A stretch of DNA of 31,987 bases. It comes from a virus. Shown piece by piece: positions 1 through 8,479 of this stretch; position 1 is the first letter of the stretch, and every line of letters begins with the position of its first letter. The DNA lies in the IMG/VR virus record IMGVR_UViG_3300020056_001913, positions 1 to 31,987 of that record; one strand, written 5' to 3'. A model generated the notes under the pieces. It saw only the letters and a list, made by a program, of their open reading frames with translations, was not told the DNA's origin and ran no database searches. Made by a program: the position numbers and the translations under genes.

Positions 1-1
1 T

Positions 2-3000
2 TACGACATTACAGCGTCTTTCAATAATAATGGAAAGGCATTTGAAATTGCAGCCGACTGGATTAATACGAACAGAACACCTCTATTAGTAAGATCTCTT
101 AGAGATTGCTGTCAGAACTGGACACAGTGGAGACAAATCGCAACCGCTGGTGTAACGTATAATCATGGTGCAGATATTTACGCTTCGAGATATTACGATA
201 GCGATAATGATTTCTATTATGGTGACTTTGCAAGCACATCTCGTGTTGCTGCAATAGACATGTATAGCACTCTTTCTATGATGAATGGTGCGCAAATTCA
301 ATTGCGTGCACCAGGTTCGAACAACCTTCGTGGTTATATTCAGGTACGAGATACAAACGACGGCCACTTAAGAATTGCTACCTCGGGTGGTGAAGATATT
401 CGCTTCATGGATGGTGGTCTCGACGGTCAATGGAATATGATTATCAGAGGTGATGGTAATACTCTGATTAATAACTACATTGACGCGACGAGATTTAGAG
501 ATCGAAATAGTCCCGGCTTTTACGGTGATTTTGCTTCTACGTCTCAAATGAACGTAGTTGATGTTAATCGCTTGAGAGCTCGCGGCTCGACTGGATATTT
601 CTGGGATGGTAACGAAGATCTCTCTATGTATGTTTATGGTGAGATTGCGAACTCTAACTATGCGGCCGGTAATTTACAACCAGGTGCTTTGAACATCGGT
701 CATACTAATCGTAACTATGCGTGGGATGGAACATCATGGGCCGGCTCAATCAATGTGGGTATTCTTGCTAACACTTCAGAAACTTGGGAAATGGCAATCC
801 ACGATAGTGGAGATAGTGTTAAATCTTTTGTCTACTTTAATGGTGGTAGCGATTTCCAAATTGGTCGAAACATTGGCTGGGGTACAAATAGAGTCATACA
901 TCCCGGTGGTACAGCGTCTACGATCTATACAGATTGGACGAATACAGGTTATTACTTAAATCCAGCTTCATTGTTTAGTTCTAATATTAATGGCTTTAGT
1001 TTAAGAACCAGAGCAATGCTTGGTGGCCCAGGCCATAGTAGAGATATTGTCTATAGTGGTAGTGCTTATTTCCATGCAAGGCCGACTATTACAAGTGACA
1101 CTAATTATTGGACTGGTGCAGTAGGCTGGAGTAGACAAGACTTTAATACTCGTGTTGCGGATTGGGGCTCGGGCTTTTTTGATACTTGGAGCAATCCACC
1201 TAATCAGCCTTCAGGTACATCTCACTGGGTGGGCGTGCAGGCATATCACTATTCTAATGGCTCAGCCAGATATGGTTGGCAGCTAGCCGGCGGACCAATT
1301 GCAGGATTAAGATTCCGTAATACATGGTCGTCATTTAGCTCTTGGAAACACATCACAATGTACGGTGTGAATGACGCACCAAGTGGTTCAAATGGTTACC
1401 TTTATGCGCGTAGATTTGTAGATACTGATTCGAGTGGCTATTATGCCGACCCAGCAAGCACTTCAAGATGGAATTCTACAATAAGTAATGAAACTTATAC
1501 TTACGGGTGGTTCCGTAACTATACTTCGGGTCGAGGCTTATATAGCCAGGCAAACGGCAGACACTTCTATAGTCCAGGCAACGTCTATTGGCACATCGAT
1601 GGTAGAAGTGATGTTGGCGGTCTTATTTTCTACGATCGCTACAATGGCTCACAAGGAAGTAGTACAGGTCGTCGTGGTTACGTATACTACGATGGTTCCG
1701 GTTTTGGATTATTGCATAGTGGTGGCGGTTGGGCTCTTCGTATTTTCAGTGGCAACTCAAACCATGAACTTTATGGTCAGACCTACGCTAATACATTACG
1801 AGCTTATATTTTCTATGATCGTAATAATGGCTCGAGCTACTATTCAGATCCAGGCTCTACTTCTCGTCTAAACGTTTCTATCACTAATACGAGCTACTTC
1901 AGTTCGAACACGAGTAGAGGCTACGCTCAAGGATATAGTTCGCGGAGTTCTTCTTTACATAGATTCTCTTATATTACAATGAACAATGGAAGCTCGGGTT
2001 GGAATGATTATCGCTTCCACGGTATTGCATCGACTGACTATAACAATAACTTTAGTGATAGTATATCGATCAACTCTTATAATGACGTAAACATAAGACT
2101 TGATTCGAATAGTAATAACAGCAGCTCTTACTTACGTATTCACGACAATGGTAGAACAAATGCACTTAACGTAGCATATATCGGTAGAGAAAGTAACAAC
2201 GCAATCGCATACTTCTACAATAGAGTATATGGTGCAATCTACTATGACCATAGCGCAGGCTATTATTTTGATGGCAACTCTACTACAAGATGTAATCAGC
2301 TTACTCCAAACAGAATTAACTCACCTTATCCTGGTGGTAACTCTGGTATTACAAGAAGTAGCTCAGCATACTCATTTGGCTTCCAGGAATCTGGTAGTTG
2401 GAGTTATCCATATCCTGACTTAGTATTACAATACCACACTGGTATGTCATTTGCTGCTAACCCATCTTACGGTGGTATGCGATTCTTTAATGATTATAAC
2501 AGTAGTACTGTAAGATTCCAAATTAACGGGGGTTCGGGATCAACCTTAAGTCATAATTTCTCAAATACATGGCTCCACGTTGGTGGTGGCGGTGTTGGTA
2601 TCCGTAGCACCTATAACTCAGCTACCTTCTATCCAAATAACCAGTCGAGCTATGGTTCTTGGAATATCACCGGATCTAGAAGTGGTTGGAGAGGTCTTTC
2701 ATTCTCTGATTCAACATATAGACCCCACTTAATGTTTGATGGTAGCTCGAGTGGTGGTTACTATATTCAGGATCTAGGACGTTGGGTATACTATCATAAC
2801 CGTGCCAGAAACTGTACTGGTTTTGCTTCATCTTCGACGCTTTCAGGATATCGTGTACGTATTAATGGTTCACTTTATTGTAACGGTAACGTTGTTGCTT
2901 ACTCAGATAGACGTAAGAAGAAAAATATCGTCACAATTGATAATGCTTTGGATAAAGTGTTGCAATTGCGCGGTGTTTACTACGAAAGAAAAGAAGATTT

Positions 3001-3253
3001 AATTGACGAGCGTGATGACCTCTTTAAGGGACGTCAGCTTGGTATGATTGCACAAGAAGTTCTTGAGGTCGTACCAGAAGTTGTCTCCTATGCAGAGGAA
3101 GTCGATGAGTATGCACTTGACTATCCAAAGATGGTAGGCCTACTTGTTGAAGCACACAAAGATCAGCAAGAAATTATAAATAACCAGCAAGAAAAAATTG
3201 ACAAGCTGGAAGAAATGGTATATAATATGATGCAAAAAATGGAGAACCTATAA
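2..3253 (+). CDS. Tail fibre protein with C-terminal S74 intramolecular chaperone (5' end outside window)
   Basis: The frame is open from the first bases of the window, so the gene starts upstream; 1083 residues are visible. The protein is rich in Tyr, Ser, Asn and Gly. It carries about six copies of a degenerate module (aromatic-rich, then G-Y-Y-x-D-P-x-S-T-S-R-x-N), near nt 181-260, 482-575, 918-1000, 1400-1482, 1796-1882 and 2226-2313. Such modules are typical of trimeric fibre shafts in T4-like phages. The end is an endosialidase-type chaperone (peptidase S74): the Ser-Asp of YSDRRKKKNI (Ser codon at 2903) marks the expected self-cleavage point. After it come a GMIAQEV-like segment, the conserved Y-P-K-MVGLLVEA stretch and a coiled coil. 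The domain should drive trimer folding and then be released. Host-receptor binding by the fibre is inferred. The ATG at 260 is internal, because the same repeat pattern continues upstream of it. Confidence 0.9.
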   Translation, partial: YDITASFNNNGKAFEIAADWINTNRTPLLVRSLRDCCQNWTQWRQIATAGVTYNHGADIYASRYYDSDNDFYYGDFASTSRVAAIDMYSTLSMMNGAQIQLRAPGSNNLRGYIQVRDTNDGHLRIATSGGEDIRFMDGGLDGQWNMIIRGDGNTLINNYIDATRFRDRNSPGFYGDFASTSQMNVVDVNRLRARGSTGYFWDGNEDLSMYVYGEIANSNYAAGNLQPGALNIGHTNRNYAWDGTSWAGSINVGILANTSETWEMAIHDSGDSVKSFVYFNGGSDFQIGRNIGWGTNRVIHPGGTASTIYTDWTNTGYYLNPASLFSSNINGFSLRTRAMLGGPGHSRDIVYSGSAYFHARPTITSDTNYWTGAVGWSRQDFNTRVADWGSGFFDTWSNPPNQPSGTSHWVGVQAYHYSNGSARYGWQLAGGPIAGLRFRNTWSSFSSWKHITMYGVNDAPSGSNGYLYARRFVDTDSSGYYADPASTSRWNSTISNETYTYGWFRNYTSGRGLYSQANGRHFYSPGNVYWHIDGRSDVGGLIFYDRYNGSQGSSTGRRGYVYYDGSGFGLLHSGGGWALRIFSGNSNHELYGQTYANTLRAYIFYDRNNGSSYYSDPGSTSRLNVSITNTSYFSSNTSRGYAQGYSSRSSSLHRFSYITMNNGSSGWNDYRFHGIASTDYNNNFSDSISINSYNDVNIRLDSNSNNSSSYLRIHDNGRTNALNVAYIGRESNNAIAYFYNRVYGAIYYDHSAGYYFDGNSTTRCNQLTPNRINSPYPGGNSGITRSSSAYSFGFQESGSWSYPYPDLVLQYHTGMSFAANPSYGGMRFFNDYNSSTVRFQINGGSGSTLSHNFSNTWLHVGGGGVGIRSTYNSATFYPNNQSSYGSWNITGSRSGWRGLSFSDSTYRPHLMFDGSSSGGYYIQDLGRWVYYHNRARNCTGFASSSTLSGYRVRINGSLYCNGNVVAYSDRRKKKNIVTIDNALDKVLQLRGVYYERKEDLIDERDDLFKGRQLGMIAQEVLEVVPEVVSYAEEVDEYALDYPKMVGLLVEAHKDQQEIINNQQEKIDKLEEMVYNMMQKMENL

Positions 3254-3688
3254 ATGGCCTTAATTCAATCTTACGAAATTCCCGGCACTGGATTGTCAGC
3301 ACCAAACGCCTATTTTGTAGTTACGGACGTAAAAGTGCATAAAAGAATGCACGATTTGAAAACACCCGTAGATACTTACGATCCCACTGGTTATACGAAC
3401 GGTGGAGTCTGGGACGAAGGAACTGAGGTTCACTGGAAAAAAGGATACATTGGTGAAATTTTTATGACTATATGGGCAAATAAAGAAGCTCGAGAAAATG
3501 ACCAGAAACCTATTGGTATGGCTGGTATAGATGCAAGTGAAGTAGAGGCCGAAGTACATATTGGTACTGAGGGGCTTGACCATCGCTGTGTAATGTTTAT
3601 TGATGTTGATTCACCAGACAATTATGTTACTCAGGCATACACATATTTAAAGACGCTCGATTATTTTGCCGGCGCAACAGAAGATTAA
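3254..3688 (+). CDS. Hypothetical phage structural-type protein (144 aa)
   Basis: I do not recognise a named family. The ATG follows directly on the stop codon of the fibre gene, so the two are probably translationally coupled. The 144-residue product is acidic and soluble, with no signal peptide or membrane segment. Alternating hydrophobic residues (for example EIFMTIWA and HRCVMFIDVD) suggest a small beta-rich fold. Position directly after a tail fibre and before the DUF7936-like pair suggests a virion accessory or fibre-associated protein, but that rests on context only. An A/T-rich late-promoter-like site follows the gene, so it is likely the last gene of the fibre transcript. Confidence 0.7.
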   Translation: MALIQSYEIPGTGLSAPNAYFVVTDVKVHKRMHDLKTPVDTYDPTGYTNGGVWDEGTEVHWKKGYIGEIFMTIWANKEARENDQKPIGMAGIDASEVEAEVHIGTEGLDHRCVMFIDVDSPDNYVTQAYTYLKTLDYFAGATED

Positions 3689-3694
3689 TAAATA
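3687..3694 (+). promoter_or_regulatory. Late promoter-like -10 site, variant AATAAATA
   Basis: AATAAATA differs in one base from the T4 late consensus TATAAATA and begins 37 bases before the ATG at 3724. That spacing is close to the exact-match sites elsewhere in the window. It overlaps the stop codon of the upstream gene. Confidence 0.45.
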
Positions 3695-3723
3695 GATTTA
3701 AATTCAAACGGAGATTAAAAAAC

Positions 3724-4164
3724 ATGGCACTTAGCGACGAATTTACATATACATGGGAAGTGACTGGTTTGAGAGTACGCAATCAGGTTAACACTGATGG
3801 TGATACTTTGACCGATGCTGTTGTTCAGACTTTTTGGAAAATAGAAGGTACTGATGCAAATGGTCACACAGCTATACACCAGGGTGCAACACCTTTTACT
3901 GCTGAAAACGTTCCTGCTGGCGAATTTGTATCTTTTTCGTCATTGACAGAAGAAACTGTTTTGGGCTGGATTCAAGACTTTGTTAATAATGATAGGGTTT
4001 ATAGCGCCCATATCGTAGAAGTTATGCAGAGAGACATTGATCGTGAGCATAACGTTAGAGATGCTTCAATGCCTTGGGCCCCTGAAGAGCCAGTAACGCC
4101 GACACCAGGTGCGCCCAGCGAAGACGAACTTGGAGAAAGTGCAAACACTGCTGCACCGGAGTAA
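3724..4164 (+). CDS. Small structural-type protein, DUF7936-like (146 aa)
   Basis: The N-terminal half reads YTWEVTGLRVRNQV, then AVVQTFWKIEGTDANGHTA and GATPF. This is a pattern I associate with small proteins near the fibre/baseplate genes of marine T4-like phages (DUF7936-type). The product is predicted beta-rich; the last 30 residues are a Pro/Glu/Ala-rich acidic tail that is probably disordered. A good ribosome site (GGAG about 10 bases upstream) supports the ATG. The next gene is a divergent paralogue. The function is unknown; a role as a virion or fibre-attachment component is inferred from position. Confidence 0.75.
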   Translation: MALSDEFTYTWEVTGLRVRNQVNTDGDTLTDAVVQTFWKIEGTDANGHTAIHQGATPFTAENVPAGEFVSFSSLTEETVLGWIQDFVNNDRVYSAHIVEVMQRDIDREHNVRDASMPWAPEEPVTPTPGAPSEDELGESANTAAPE

Positions 4165-4167
4165 TTC

Positions 4168-4503
4168 ATGAATTATTCATGGAAAGTTTTAGAAATTTCC
4201 AAAAAAGATGTGACGAATCAAGATGGTGTTGTTTTATCTGACTCTGTAATACAAATTAGTTGGAGTAAAACAGGCACAACAGACGATGATGTTGAAGCAT
4301 CTTATGTGGGAAAAACTCATTTATCTGCTGAAGAGGTTGCAGAAGCAGACTTTGTTGCATATGAATCTCTTACTGAAGATATTGTTCTTCAGTGGATTTC
4401 TTCGTCTTTGAGCGATGCTGACGTTGCAATTATAAATAAATGCATACAAGACAAAATCAACAAACAAGGTGTAACGAAAACAGAAGTATTCCCTTGGTCT
4501 TGA
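4168..4503 (+). CDS. Small structural-type protein, paralogue of preceding gene (111 aa)
   Basis: This aligns by eye with the preceding protein: YSWKVLEI against YTWEVTGL, VVLSDSVIQISWSKTGT against TLTDAVVQTFWKIEGT, and ADFVAYESLTEDIVLQWI against GEFVSFSSLTEETVLGWI. Both end their shared domain with a PW motif (MPWAPE and FPWS). This copy lacks the Pro-rich tail and stops at the domain end. The ATG starts three bases after the upstream stop codon, so the two genes are probably co-translated. The tandem duplication is clear from sequence; the function is unknown and probably matches that of its neighbour. Confidence 0.75.
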   Translation: MNYSWKVLEISKKDVTNQDGVVLSDSVIQISWSKTGTTDDDVEASYVGKTHLSAEEVAEADFVAYESLTEDIVLQWISSSLSDADVAIINKCIQDKINKQGVTKTEVFPWS

Positions 4504-4538
4504 TTTTCTGAGTTGAATTTATACATTATGGAGGTATT

Positions 4539-5573
4539 ATGCATGATCTGCGTTTGCATGGTCTCGTTTACTACGCATTAAAAAGGGGTGGGTCAATTCA
4601 CCCCGTTATCTTACCTAAAGAACTTACAGGCGAAACAGGTATCATGAATCCTTCTCTCTTTAATAGAGATGGAAAATTATTCATGAATGTTCGCCATGTA
4701 AATTATACGCTTCATCATAGTGAAAATCATAAATTTCCCCATTGTTATGGGCCTCTTCAATATATCCATCCAGAAAATGATATTAGCTTAACGACACATA
4801 ATATCGTATGTGAGCTTGACGCTGATATGAATTTGCTCACTGCTGGCCAAGTTAAAATGAACTTTAACACGAAGCCAACGTGGAATTTTATTGGCCTTGA
4901 AGATGCTCGACTTTTTGTATGGGAAGATCGAATGTTTCTTTGCGGTGTAAGACGAGATGCTTATGACGACAAAGGCACTGGGCGTATGGAGCTTTGTGAA
5001 ATAGATTTTGTAGATGGTATATGGCAAGAAATTGGAAGGTACCCTATCCCCGCTCCTCCGCCTAATAAATCTTACTGTGAAAAGAATTGGATGCCAATTC
5101 TCGATAAGCCATGGCACTTCGTAAAATGGACTAATCCCACAGAGGTCGTAAAGTTTAACATTGAAGATGGGACGACTGAGCAAATTGTGCATGAACAAAC
5201 ACGAACCTATCCTACACTCTGGCGTGATGTAAGAGGCGGAACTCAGGTTGTACAAATCGCGCCAGATCGAAGAATGGCGATCACTCACGAAGTTGATTTG
5301 ATGAAAGATAGCCATGGAAGAAAAGACGGTCACTACGCTCATCGAGCAATCATTTGGGATGATGATTGGAACATTATTAGTCATACTAAAGATTTTACTT
5401 TCATGGGTTCACAGACTGATTGGAGAGTAGGATCTCAGCACGTAATTGAGTTTGCCACCGGCCTAGCATTTGCTGGGACAGATGCTTTGATTTCTTATGG
5501 CTTCCAAGACAATGGAATTTTTATATTGAAGATGCCGCAAGAGGTTTTCTTTGATTTCGTAGTGAGAGGATAA
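4539..5573 (+). CDS. Beta-propeller glycosidase-like protein (GH43/GH130-type fold, tentative)
   Basis: The protein has 344 residues. Features suggest a five-bladed propeller of the glycoside hydrolase/phosphorylase type. MNPSLFNRDGKLFMNVRHVNY (about residues 36-56) resembles a first blade, and FIGLEDARLFVWEDRMFLCGVRRD (about 117-140) resembles the G-x-E-D-x-R strand that carries an acidic active-site residue in these families. Later blades include EKNWMPI and the closing FATGLAFAGTDALISYGFQD. No signal peptide is present, so it acts in the infected cell or on the virion. A GGAGG ribosome site lies four bases before the ATG. It sits one base ahead of the TPR-FkbM gene, which points to glycan work. 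Catalytic competence is uncertain; it could be a carbohydrate-binding or glycosyltransferase-associated propeller. Confidence 0.6.
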   Translation: MHDLRLHGLVYYALKRGGSIHPVILPKELTGETGIMNPSLFNRDGKLFMNVRHVNYTLHHSENHKFPHCYGPLQYIHPENDISLTTHNIVCELDADMNLLTAGQVKMNFNTKPTWNFIGLEDARLFVWEDRMFLCGVRRDAYDDKGTGRMELCEIDFVDGIWQEIGRYPIPAPPPNKSYCEKNWMPILDKPWHFVKWTNPTEVVKFNIEDGTTEQIVHEQTRTYPTLWRDVRGGTQVVQIAPDRRMAITHEVDLMKDSHGRKDGHYAHRAIIWDDDWNIISHTKDFTFMGSQTDWRVGSQHVIEFATGLAFAGTDALISYGFQDNGIFILKMPQEVFFDFVVRG

Positions 5574-5574
5574 T

Positions 5575-6834
5575 ATGTTAAATGAGTTAGTTACTGAGTT
5601 TGCACTTGATTCAAAGAATCCTCAAAAAATATTCGATATGGCTAGAGAATATGATAGGCTTGAGCAAGGCGCAATGGCGATTGGTCTTTATTTGAGAGCA
5701 GCAGATATCGAAGAAGAAGACGTAGATTTTCAATATAAGTGTATGGTGTATATGGCCGAAGCTTACCGTCGACAAAGAGATCGTAAGCACAGTGTACTCA
5801 TGTCATTGCAACACGCTTTGCGCCTGAGACCTAATCGACCGGAAGCACTTTACCTCATGATGAAGCACTACGAATCATGGGGAGACTGGAGGAATCATTT
5901 TCTTTACGCTGAATATGGTTTAAGAGCTCTTGAACTCGATGATCTAGAAGATCCTATTAAAGACGTGGGCTATCCTGGCAAGTTTGCATTTTATTACGGA
6001 AAGGCATTATCAGATTGGAAATGGCTTGGTTCAAAATCATCTCGAGACGCGCTATTCAACTTTAGATATAGAATGAAGAAAGGACCACACTATAGGCGAC
6101 TTTCTGATCAGCTCGTACAAGAAGTGGGTTATCCACACTCAATTACTTACAATCAATGTCCGGATTTTGAGCGATACAAATTTACGTTCGATGGATTATC
6201 TACAATCGATAAAAACTATTCGGCTCATTTCCAAGATATGTTTGTGCTGTCATTATTAAATGGAAAGCGCGGCGGTACTTACGTAGAGCTTGGTAGTTGC
6301 GATCCCTTCGTTAATAATAACACGGCATTGCTCGAAACAAAGTTTGATTGGAAAGGCGTATCAATCGACAAAGAAGAAAAGTTTGCGTATGATTTCTCAT
6401 CTAAGAGAAGCAATACTGTGATTTGCGCAGACGCTATGCATGTAAACTACGAAGATCTTTTCCACCAATTGTGTATGGATCATGAAGTTGATCTTTTGCA
6501 AATTGACTGTGGTCGATTCTCAATCGGTGTTCTTAAGAATATTCCATTCGATCATTATAAATTCAATATCGTTCAGTTTGCGCATAATCATACTGAATCG
6601 GGTCAATCGAGTGCAAGAGACGAGCAGCGCGAGTTTATGATTGAAAAGGGATATAAACTCGTAGTTAATGATGTTGCTTCTTCACCTACTACTTCATTTG
6701 AAGATTGGTGGGTTCACTCTTCTTTTGTTAACCGCGTCCCCGAACATATGTGGTCTCAAAAAGAAATCAATTTCGTATGGGATTATATGATGGACACGAA
6801 TTATTTGCAAAATGCATCGGAGTTTGTCGAATGA
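5575..6834 (+). CDS. TPR-repeat protein fused to FkbM-like SAM methyltransferase
   Basis: The protein has 419 residues. Residues about 8-150 are helical, with TPR-like pairs (AREYDRLEQGAMAIGLYLRA, MAEAYRRQRDRKHSVLMSLQ, ALRLRPNRPEALYLMMKHYE). Residues about 215-395 look like an FkbM-type Rossmann methyltransferase: GTYVELGSCDPFVNNNTALL (234-253) is the SAM-binding motif I with Glu238 and Gly240. GWxG-like FDWKGVSID follows, and VDLLQIDCGR (305-314) stands where the family has a L-x-IDxEG strand. FkbM enzymes O-methylate sugars or related small molecules. TPR-glycan-enzyme fusions often act on repeating or protein-bound substrates, so the fibre or surface glycans are possible targets (inference). 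The Gly of the usual IDVEG is shifted to CGR, which may lower activity. It overlaps the next gene by four bases (ATGA). Confidence 0.7.
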   Translation: MLNELVTEFALDSKNPQKIFDMAREYDRLEQGAMAIGLYLRAADIEEEDVDFQYKCMVYMAEAYRRQRDRKHSVLMSLQHALRLRPNRPEALYLMMKHYESWGDWRNHFLYAEYGLRALELDDLEDPIKDVGYPGKFAFYYGKALSDWKWLGSKSSRDALFNFRYRMKKGPHYRRLSDQLVQEVGYPHSITYNQCPDFERYKFTFDGLSTIDKNYSAHFQDMFVLSLLNGKRGGTYVELGSCDPFVNNNTALLETKFDWKGVSIDKEEKFAYDFSSKRSNTVICADAMHVNYEDLFHQLCMDHEVDLLQIDCGRFSIGVLKNIPFDHYKFNIVQFAHNHTESGQSSARDEQREFMIEKGYKLVVNDVASSPTTSFEDWWVHSSFVNRVPEHMWSQKEINFVWDYMMDTNYLQNASEFVE

Positions 6835-7589
6835 AAATAGTAATTGTGACCGGAGGATTCGATCCACTGCATTCCGGTCACATAGCTTACTTTAAAGAAG
6901 CACAACAATTAGGTGATATTCTTTGTGTCGGTTTGAATAGTGATGAATGGCTCAAGCGAAAAAAGGGTCGCTATTTCATGCCGTTCAATGAGCGCAGAGA
7001 AATTGTAAAAAGTCTTAAAGGTATAGCATATACTTTTGGCTTTGATGATAGCGATGATACGGCAATCGATGCAATCCAACACGTAAAAGATTACTTTAAA
7101 GTACCAAGTCCGCAAATCATTTTTGCAAATGGCGGTGACCGCACGAAAGATAATATCCCAGAAATGGTTTACGACGATGTTGAATTTGTCTTTGGTATTG
7201 GTGGAGACGATAAGAAAAACTCATCGAGCTGGATATTAAAAGAATGGTCACAACCTACAGTTAAACGTGACTGGGGAACATATACAGTTCTCAATCAAAA
7301 TGGAAAATGGGCGGTTAAAGAGCTTTCTTTTAAAGTCGGCAAAGCCCTCAGCGATCAACGCCACTTCCAGAGATCAGAGCATTGGCATGTCGTCGATGGA
7401 ACTATTCGCATGAATTTAGAATTTCCTAACGGAGATAAGATCTCTAAGATCTATAACGAAGGCGATAGTATAGACATCCCTATGTGGACGTGGCATAAAG
7501 CCATTAATATTGGAGATGTAGATGCCAAAGTCGTAGAAGTTTGGATGGGCGAAGAGCTCAAAGAAGAAGATATTGAACGACGAGATTGA
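6831..7589 (+). CDS. Cytidylyltransferase fused to mannose-6-phosphate-isomerase-type cupin
   Basis: The protein has 252 residues. The start chosen is the ATG that overlaps the upstream TGA (ATGA coupling), because MKIVIVTGGFDPLHSGH is the classic N-terminus of TagD/RfaE-type nucleotidyltransferases, with the H-x-G-H motif at residues 14-17. An in-frame ATG at 6750 would add residues inside the preceding gene. Residues 1-140 form the transferase, which activates a phosphorylated sugar or polyol with CTP. Residues about 145-252 match the type II mannose-6-phosphate isomerase cupin: GTYTVLNQNGKWAVKELSF, HFQRSEHWHVVDG (178-190), IPMWTWHKAIN and a terminal KEEDIERRD. In the family the cupin lies after a GDP-mannose pyrophosphorylase, not a cytidylyltransferase. 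The fusion suggests one protein for two steps of sugar-nucleotide supply. The substrate is unknown. Confidence 0.8.
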   Translation: MKIVIVTGGFDPLHSGHIAYFKEAQQLGDILCVGLNSDEWLKRKKGRYFMPFNERREIVKSLKGIAYTFGFDDSDDTAIDAIQHVKDYFKVPSPQIIFANGGDRTKDNIPEMVYDDVEFVFGIGGDDKKNSSSWILKEWSQPTVKRDWGTYTVLNQNGKWAVKELSFKVGKALSDQRHFQRSEHWHVVDGTIRMNLEFPNGDKISKIYNEGDSIDIPMWTWHKAINIGDVDAKVVEVWMGEELKEEDIERRD

Positions 7590-7608
7590 TATAAATAACT
7601 TATAAATA
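7590..7608 (+). promoter_or_regulatory. Two tandem T4-type late promoters (TATAAATA x2)
   Basis: Exact TATAAATA octamers occur at 7590-7597 and 7601-7608, 11 bases apart. They lie 42 and 31 bases before the ATG at 7640 of the first modular surface gene. This is the only doubled consensus site in the window and suggests strong late expression of the 7640-14932 block. Confidence 0.75.
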
Positions 7609-7616
7609 GAAAAAAC

Positions 7617-7648
7617 GCTAATAGTCCAAGGAGACGAAGATGGCAATT
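7617..7648 (+). repeat. 32-bp leader repeat, copy 1
   Basis: These bases, from GCTAATAGTCC through the ribosome site AAGGAG to the first codons ATGGCAATT, are identical to 10377-10408. Both copies cover the translation start of genes with the same N-terminal module. Confidence 0.9.
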
Positions 7649-8470
7649 GAAATCGGCACCACTGCCGTTATCACTAATGATTTTAAGCTTCAGTCTATTG
7701 CCGGTGGCACAGGCTTTTACGACAACTTCCAACCAAACGTAGTTAATCTTACACCAGCAAGCTCAGTAACTTTGAGTATGTCTAACGCATATTCGAGCAT
7801 TGGGCTTGATAGAAACACGACGTTTTCTTTGTCTAATATAACCGAAGGTAAAACTGCCATTATTACAATGGACTTAGATGGTCACACACCTACCTTTAAC
7901 GACATAGCCTGGGCAGAAGACACGACTCCTGCTTGGAGCACTTATCGTTATTGGACAGTAGCTCTTGTTGCATGGTCTGGGAGTGTTGTAAGAGGAATTG
8001 CCAGTGGGTTTAATTCGACTGGAGGAACATCTCCTCCCGCCCCAGACGTAGATTTACCTAATGGTCCTTGGGAATTGTATTCAAGCGGAGGTAATCTTGG
8101 AGGTTACGCACGCGGTTCATTTGTAATGGGTAGCAATGGACAAGCTTCCTTTACTGCTTCTGGTACTGGAGGTGCAGCAACTTTTGGTAACTTATCGAGT
8201 CCTGCTACGTGGTTATATTCGGGGAGCGCTTCCGATTATGACGTAAAATGGGATTACACTGCATCCCTGCCCGAGGCAGATTGGATACAAGGCCAAGAGC
8301 CAGGTAATGGCTGGCTTAATCTTGGAACAACTCGTCAATGGGGAATCGAAGATAGTAGCCAAGGTGGTGAGAATAACTCGGTTTCCGGAACACTTTATAT
8401 TAGAAGAGCGTCTAATCAACAACAATTAGCATCTGTTTTTGTACGTATAATAGTAAACTACTCTCCTTAA
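7640..8470 (+). CDS. Modular surface/structural protein, N-terminal module A (276 aa)
   Basis: Residues 1 to about 125 are a module shared with the genes at 8480, 10400 and 10787. It opens with MAIEIGTTAVI, has an IAGGTGFYDNFQPN segment and ends at a hallmark W-A-E-D-T-T-P-A-W...YRYW stretch. The rest (about 140-276) is Gly/Ser-rich and beta-type, ending in VFVRIIVNYSP, similar in style to the ends of the sister proteins. No signal peptide or coiled coil is seen. The ribosome site AAGGAG lies seven bases before the ATG, and tandem late promoters precede it. The protein is probably part of the virion's outer decoration or adsorption apparatus, judging from late promoters, repetitive modular build and position beside tail-fibre genes. 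I cannot assign a named family. Confidence 0.75.
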   Translation: MAIEIGTTAVITNDFKLQSIAGGTGFYDNFQPNVVNLTPASSVTLSMSNAYSSIGLDRNTTFSLSNITEGKTAIITMDLDGHTPTFNDIAWAEDTTPAWSTYRYWTVALVAWSGSVVRGIASGFNSTGGTSPPAPDVDLPNGPWELYSSGGNLGGYARGSFVMGSNGQASFTASGTGGAATFGNLSSPATWLYSGSASDYDVKWDYTASLPEADWIQGQEPGNGWLNLGTTRQWGIEDSSQGGENNSVSGTLYIRRASNQQQLASVFVRIIVNYSP

Positions 8471-8479
8471 GGTAAAACC

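Noticed and set aside
4788-5384. 198-residue minus-strand open frame opposite the propeller gene
   Set aside because: No domain is recognisable and composition is like other antisense shadows; all supported genes lie on the plus strand.
6750-6830. Earlier in-frame ATG for the cytidylyltransferase-cupin
   Set aside because: The extra 27 residues overlap the end of the FkbM gene, and the family N-terminus starts at the ATGA overlap at 6831.
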